Part shown: in pieces, positions 42,650 to 45,330 of the stretch | Layout: every line of letters starts with the position of its first letter | Position numbering within the stretch: the first letter of the stretch is position 1 | Assembly: GCF_028693135.1 (NCBI RefSeq) | Contig: NZ_JAQUVZ010000028.1 | Span: forward strand, 1-45,330 | Direction: 5' to 3' | Source: Methanosarcina sp. | GTDB lineage: Archaea; Halobacteriota; Methanosarcinia; Methanosarcinales; Methanosarcinaceae | DNA: 45,330 bases | Notes under the pieces: model-generated | The model's input: only the letters and a program-made list of their open reading frames with translations | Told to the model about the DNA's origin: nothing | Databases searched by the model: none | Made by a program: the position numbers and the translations under genes

Positions 42650-43387
42650 ATGACAGAAACGCTTTACTTCCTTGACTGTTACCTGAGAGAATTTGAAGCA
42701 ACCGTTGAAAAAGTGACGGATGATAAATATGTTGTCCTTGACCGCACAGCTTTCTACCCCGAAAGCGGAGGACAACCCAATGATACCGGAAAGCTTATTC
42801 GCGACAGAGATGGGGCTGAGTTTGAGGTTGTCTATGTTGGCAAGTTCAATGGAGACATAAGCCATGAAATAACTCCGGCAGGAGAAAATGCAGCTTCAGG
42901 CCTGAAAGCCGGAGACAGAGTAAAAGGGGTCATTGACTGGGACCGACGCTACAGGCACATGCGCATGCATACGGCAACCCACGTGATCGCAAACGTGATC
43001 GAAAAAGAAGCCGGAGCCCAGATCACCGGAAACCAGCTTGGGCTTGACCAGAGCCGGGTGGACTTCAGCCTCGAAGCCTTCGACCGGGACAAATTCGCAG
43101 AATACGAAAAAATTGCCAACGAAGTGATCGCCCAGAACCATCCAGTCAATTTCTATCTGGTCAGCCGCGAAGAAGCCGAAGAAAAACTCTCAAGGCTTAC
43201 CACCCTTGCCAAAGGTTTCTCCGAAGAGATCAAAGAAGTCCGCCTGGTAGAGATCGAAGGCATAACAATCGAAGCCTGCGGGGGGTCGCACCTGAAAAAC
43301 ACAGGAGAGATAAAGGGGATAAAGATCGAGAAGCTTCAGAACAAAGGAAAAAGCAACAGGAGAATGTATTTTACTCTTCTGGACTGA
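42650..43387 (+). CDS. alaX: Alanyl-tRNA editing protein AlaX (AlaX-M type)
   Basis: A 245-residue trans-editing enzyme that hydrolyses Ser-tRNA(Ala), and possibly Gly-tRNA(Ala), to stop mistranslation. The zinc ligands are visible: His107 and His111 (MRMHTATHV) and Cys210 and His214 (EACGGSHLKN). An N-terminal beta domain with the conserved FYPESGGQPNDTG is present and the C-terminal alanyl-tRNA synthetase part is absent, which makes it the medium AlaX-M form. GAGG precedes the ATG. It has its own AT-rich leader and no operon partner. Confidence 0.95.
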   Translation: MTETLYFLDCYLREFEATVEKVTDDKYVVLDRTAFYPESGGQPNDTGKLIRDRDGAEFEVVYVGKFNGDISHEITPAGENAASGLKAGDRVKGVIDWDRRYRHMRMHTATHVIANVIEKEAGAQITGNQLGLDQSRVDFSLEAFDRDKFAEYEKIANEVIAQNHPVNFYLVSREEAEEKLSRLTTLAKGFSEEIKEVRLVEIEGITIEACGGSHLKNTGEIKGIKIEKLQNKGKSNRRMYFTLLD

Positions 43388-43611
43388 ACTCAAAGCTATT
43401 CCTGCAGCTTAAGCTTAAAACTCTTCTTTTTTTCTTTTCGCATTTCCGGTAAATCAGGTTTCACTTTCCTGAAGTATGGTCCGAAACCTAAAAACAATAA
43501 GAGATGAAGTTCCATCTATTACGAGGTTCTTCATCTACTACGAGGTTCAATCTTTATCAGGGTTTTTTCTTTTGAATGAATCTTTATAAGGAATTTCGGA
43601 GAGAGGTTTGA

Positions 43612-43869
43612 ATGAGTCCTTCTGTGGACATAACGCCTGTACATCTGAAAATGACTTCTGCATTCATTATCAGAGACGAAGGGACTATCCTGATCTTTCC
43701 TTCCATCCCCTCCGAAAAACCGTCCCTTCCTTTCTGGGCAGATGACCCCGAAGAGGCCCTACGGAGCATCAAAAAACTGATTGATAATGCACCCGGGAAG
43801 ATTTATATTGCTCACGGAAGGGCATATAGTTCTGCGGAAGTAAAAGAGAGTTTTTCGAGCCTTTTTTGA
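43612..43869 (+). pseudogene. Internally deleted metallo-beta-lactamase-fold hydrolase (85-codon open frame)
   Basis: The 85-residue frame joins the two ends of an MBL-fold hydrolase: the N-terminal VHLKMTSAFIIRDEGTILI, as found in family members just before the metal site, and the C-terminal DPEEALRSIKKLIDNAPGKIYIAHGRAYS, as found near the last metal histidine. The whole middle, including the HxHxDH motif, is missing, so it cannot be an active hydrolase. The frame is still open and has a good ribosome site (GAGAGAGGTTTGA), so a short protein may be made. A recent deletion is the simplest explanation; the parent-family assignment is by eye. Confidence 0.65.
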
Positions 43870-43890
43870 AGGCTCCAAACCGTAAAAAAC

Positions 43891-44925
43891 TCATATATAG
43901 AATAAAACTGCAAGGAAAGCTGCATAAAATGCCATCAACGCTATTCCTTCCCATTTTTTGATTTCCCAGCCTGTGCTGATGAAGACAAGAAGGATCAGGC
44001 TTATGATTATCATAACAGGGGTCGTAAAGAAGAGGCTTATTTCTGCAACGGCTATGGGGTACAGAAGCCCGGAAAGCCCGAGGATCATAAATATGTTTGT
44101 GATGTTTGAGCCTATTATATTGCCAAGGGCTATGCTTCCGTAACCCTTCCTTGCTGCAGAAACAGTTACCACAAGTTCCGGGAGGGAAGTCCCTACAGCG
44201 ACCAGAGTCGTGCCTATAATGGTGTCCGGAACCCCAAAGAGTTCTGCAAAGAAGATTGACTCGTCCACAAAATACTTTGCCCCTATTACAATTGCTGCAC
44301 AGCTTAACACGAGGGTAAGGATATCTTTTCCAAAGCCTCCCTCCAGCCGGCCATTTTCATTTCCTGAGCCTGATTTTCTGTTACGGTTTCCGTTAATCTT
44401 TTGCACTGCACTGTTTATGTACTTGAATTTGAAAAAATATGTGATGAACTCCTTGAAATGGAGTTTTCCTTCATATTTTTCTGCTTCCTCAAACAGGAAA
44501 AAGACATAAGCGATATACAGCAGTATAAAGATACCTGACTCAATCATTGACAGTTCCCCGTTGAGCGCAAAAACAAAGAAGAGTACTGCTGCAAAGAGCA
44601 TGATATAGCCGTCTCTTTTGAGCATCTCAACTTCGGTTTTCATAGGGGAAAGAAATGCAGCAACTCCGACAATCAGGCCTATGTTGACAATGTTTGAGCC
44701 TACAATGTTTCCTATTACTATCCCACTTGCCTGCTGGATAGAAGCTACTATAGAAGACGCAAGTTCCGGGATTGATGTACCTACTGCAACAAGGGTCAGC
44801 CCTATAACAAATTCCGAAACGCCAAGCTTTTTTGCAATCGTTGAGGCTGCCTTTACGAAGTAATCCGAACCCTTGACCAGAAAGACCAGGCCAAGTAAAA
44901 GAATGAGAAAATTCATTGTGATCAT
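43891..44925 (-). CDS. Sodium/calcium exchanger family protein (CaxA/YrbG type)
   Basis: A 344-residue membrane antiporter with ten or eleven hydrophobic segments in two inverted halves. Each half has the alpha-repeat that forms the ion sites: LTLVAVGTSIPELASSIVAS with GNIVGSNIVNIGLIVG in the first, and TTLVAVGTSLPELVVTVSA with GNIIGSNITNIFMILG in the second. The hydrophilic loop between the halves (RNRKSGSGNENGRLEGG) is short. It exchanges calcium for sodium or protons across the cytoplasmic membrane; the direction and coupling ion are not readable from sequence. The ATG follows GATGTGATTTT. It converges on the deleted hydrolase gene. Confidence 0.93.
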   Translation of the reverse strand: MITMNFLILLLGLVFLVKGSDYFVKAASTIAKKLGVSEFVIGLTLVAVGTSIPELASSIVASIQQASGIVIGNIVGSNIVNIGLIVGVAAFLSPMKTEVEMLKRDGYIMLFAAVLFFVFALNGELSMIESGIFILLYIAYVFFLFEEAEKYEGKLHFKEFITYFFKFKYINSAVQKINGNRNRKSGSGNENGRLEGGFGKDILTLVLSCAAIVIGAKYFVDESIFFAELFGVPDTIIGTTLVAVGTSLPELVVTVSAARKGYGSIALGNIIGSNITNIFMILGLSGLLYPIAVAEISLFFTTPVMIIISLILLVFISTGWEIKKWEGIALMAFYAAFLAVLFYI

Positions 44926-45330
44926 AAAATCACATCAAAGTTGTTTTTCTTCGGTTTGATCATTATCGGTTCAAGCTGTAATCTGAATAACTTTTATTAA
45001 AAGCTTTCAGTTAAAAAGGGATATTAAGAGGCAGTTATTCGGGCAGGCTTTCGAAAGTACACAAAAAGATTACACACAGATAGAGCACAGGTCCGAGAGG
45101 GGCTGGGAAGGAGTGTCGGTACTGCAAGGCAGCAAACCACAGGAAGCCAGTGTGAATAATCAGAATCCACGGGTAAATAATTAAGCAAAACGGGCTAATA
45201 TAACCTAACTTTGACAGATTTCTATAACTAATACAGTGCAAAGTTACAAGAAACGCCTTTCTGAGATACAATCTAATTTGAAAAAATGAAAATTCATAAC
45301 TAACATCGAAATCTGTATAAAATTTTAAAT
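44926..45330. other. Intergenic region at the right edge
   Basis: No gene is supported in 405 bases. A frame on the minus strand at 45035-45271 has no ribosome site and no recognisable features. CTTTTATTAAAAG near 44992-45004 is an inverted word in the likely promoter area of the exchanger gene. The last 60 bases are AT-rich. Confidence 0.4.

Noticed and set aside
45035-45271. Minus-strand frame at the right edge
   Set aside because: No ribosome site, no recognised motif and poor composition for a coding region.

Overview
The window looks like chromosomal DNA of a methanogenic archaeon, almost certainly a Methanosarcina species; I cannot name the species from sequence alone. The basis is a methanogenesis marker 11 homologue, the DUF39-CBS plus NIL-ferredoxin pair that makes homocysteine in M. 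acetivorans, archaeal-type riboflavin synthase, lumazine synthase and FAD synthase, two huge surface proteins ending in archaeosortase (PGF) signals, AT-rich TATA-type promoters, and long intergenic regions. No rRNA, tRNA, CRISPR array, prophage or complete insertion sequence was found.

Layout. 1-2.2 kb: repeat-rich leader, then a DUF432 gene overlapping an MscS channel gene. 2.5-3.1 kb: isochorismatase-fold hydrolase. 3.4-9.8 kb: a 2116-residue secreted papain-like protease with PKD and beta-helix regions. 10.2-14.5 kb, all on the minus strand: a TPP enzyme related to indolepyruvate:ferredoxin oxidoreductase alpha, methanogenesis marker 11 (which appears to lack an ordinary start codon), a decayed flavodoxin-like gene, and radC. 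14.8-16.4 kb: MobB-MoaE fusion and MobA (molybdenum/tungsten cofactor). 16.7-19.3 kb: an LRR-Roc-COR (Roco) GTPase. 19.5-22.1 kb: TudS-related protein, membrane protein, HTH-CBS regulator. 22.5-26.3 kb: two aminotransferases interleaved with flavin genes (ribC, ribH, ribL). 26.7-28.6 kb: homocysteine-forming sulfurtransferase and its ferredoxin partner. 29.8-34.8 kb: DUF166, AIM24-like, Mth938-like, second MscS and a coiled-coil protein. 34.8-38 kb: an accessory patch with large direct repeats around a MntA-HepT toxin-antitoxin module, a short inverted-repeat element and an orphan antitoxin-like gene. 38.2-42 kb: a second PGF-anchored protease, subtilisin/sedolisin-like. 42.6-44.9 kb: AlaX editing protein, an internally deleted metallo-beta-lactamase-like gene and a CaxA-type exchanger.

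Functional links: the flavin genes together make riboflavin and FAD; the 26.7-28.6 kb pair supplies homocysteine for methionine; the Mob/MoaE genes serve the pterin cofactor that methanogens need for formylmethanofuran dehydrogenase. The two giant proteases share the same C-terminal architecture and probably act at the cell surface.

The most unusual non-genic signal is a family of intergenic repeats in which a nearly constant flank of about 40 bases leads into different hairpins at different loci (near 10.1, 29.2, 35.0, 37.1, 42.05 and 42.2 kb), with related hairpins at 16.5, 19.4, 36.0 and 37.3 kb. Several simple tandem expansions also lie between genes.
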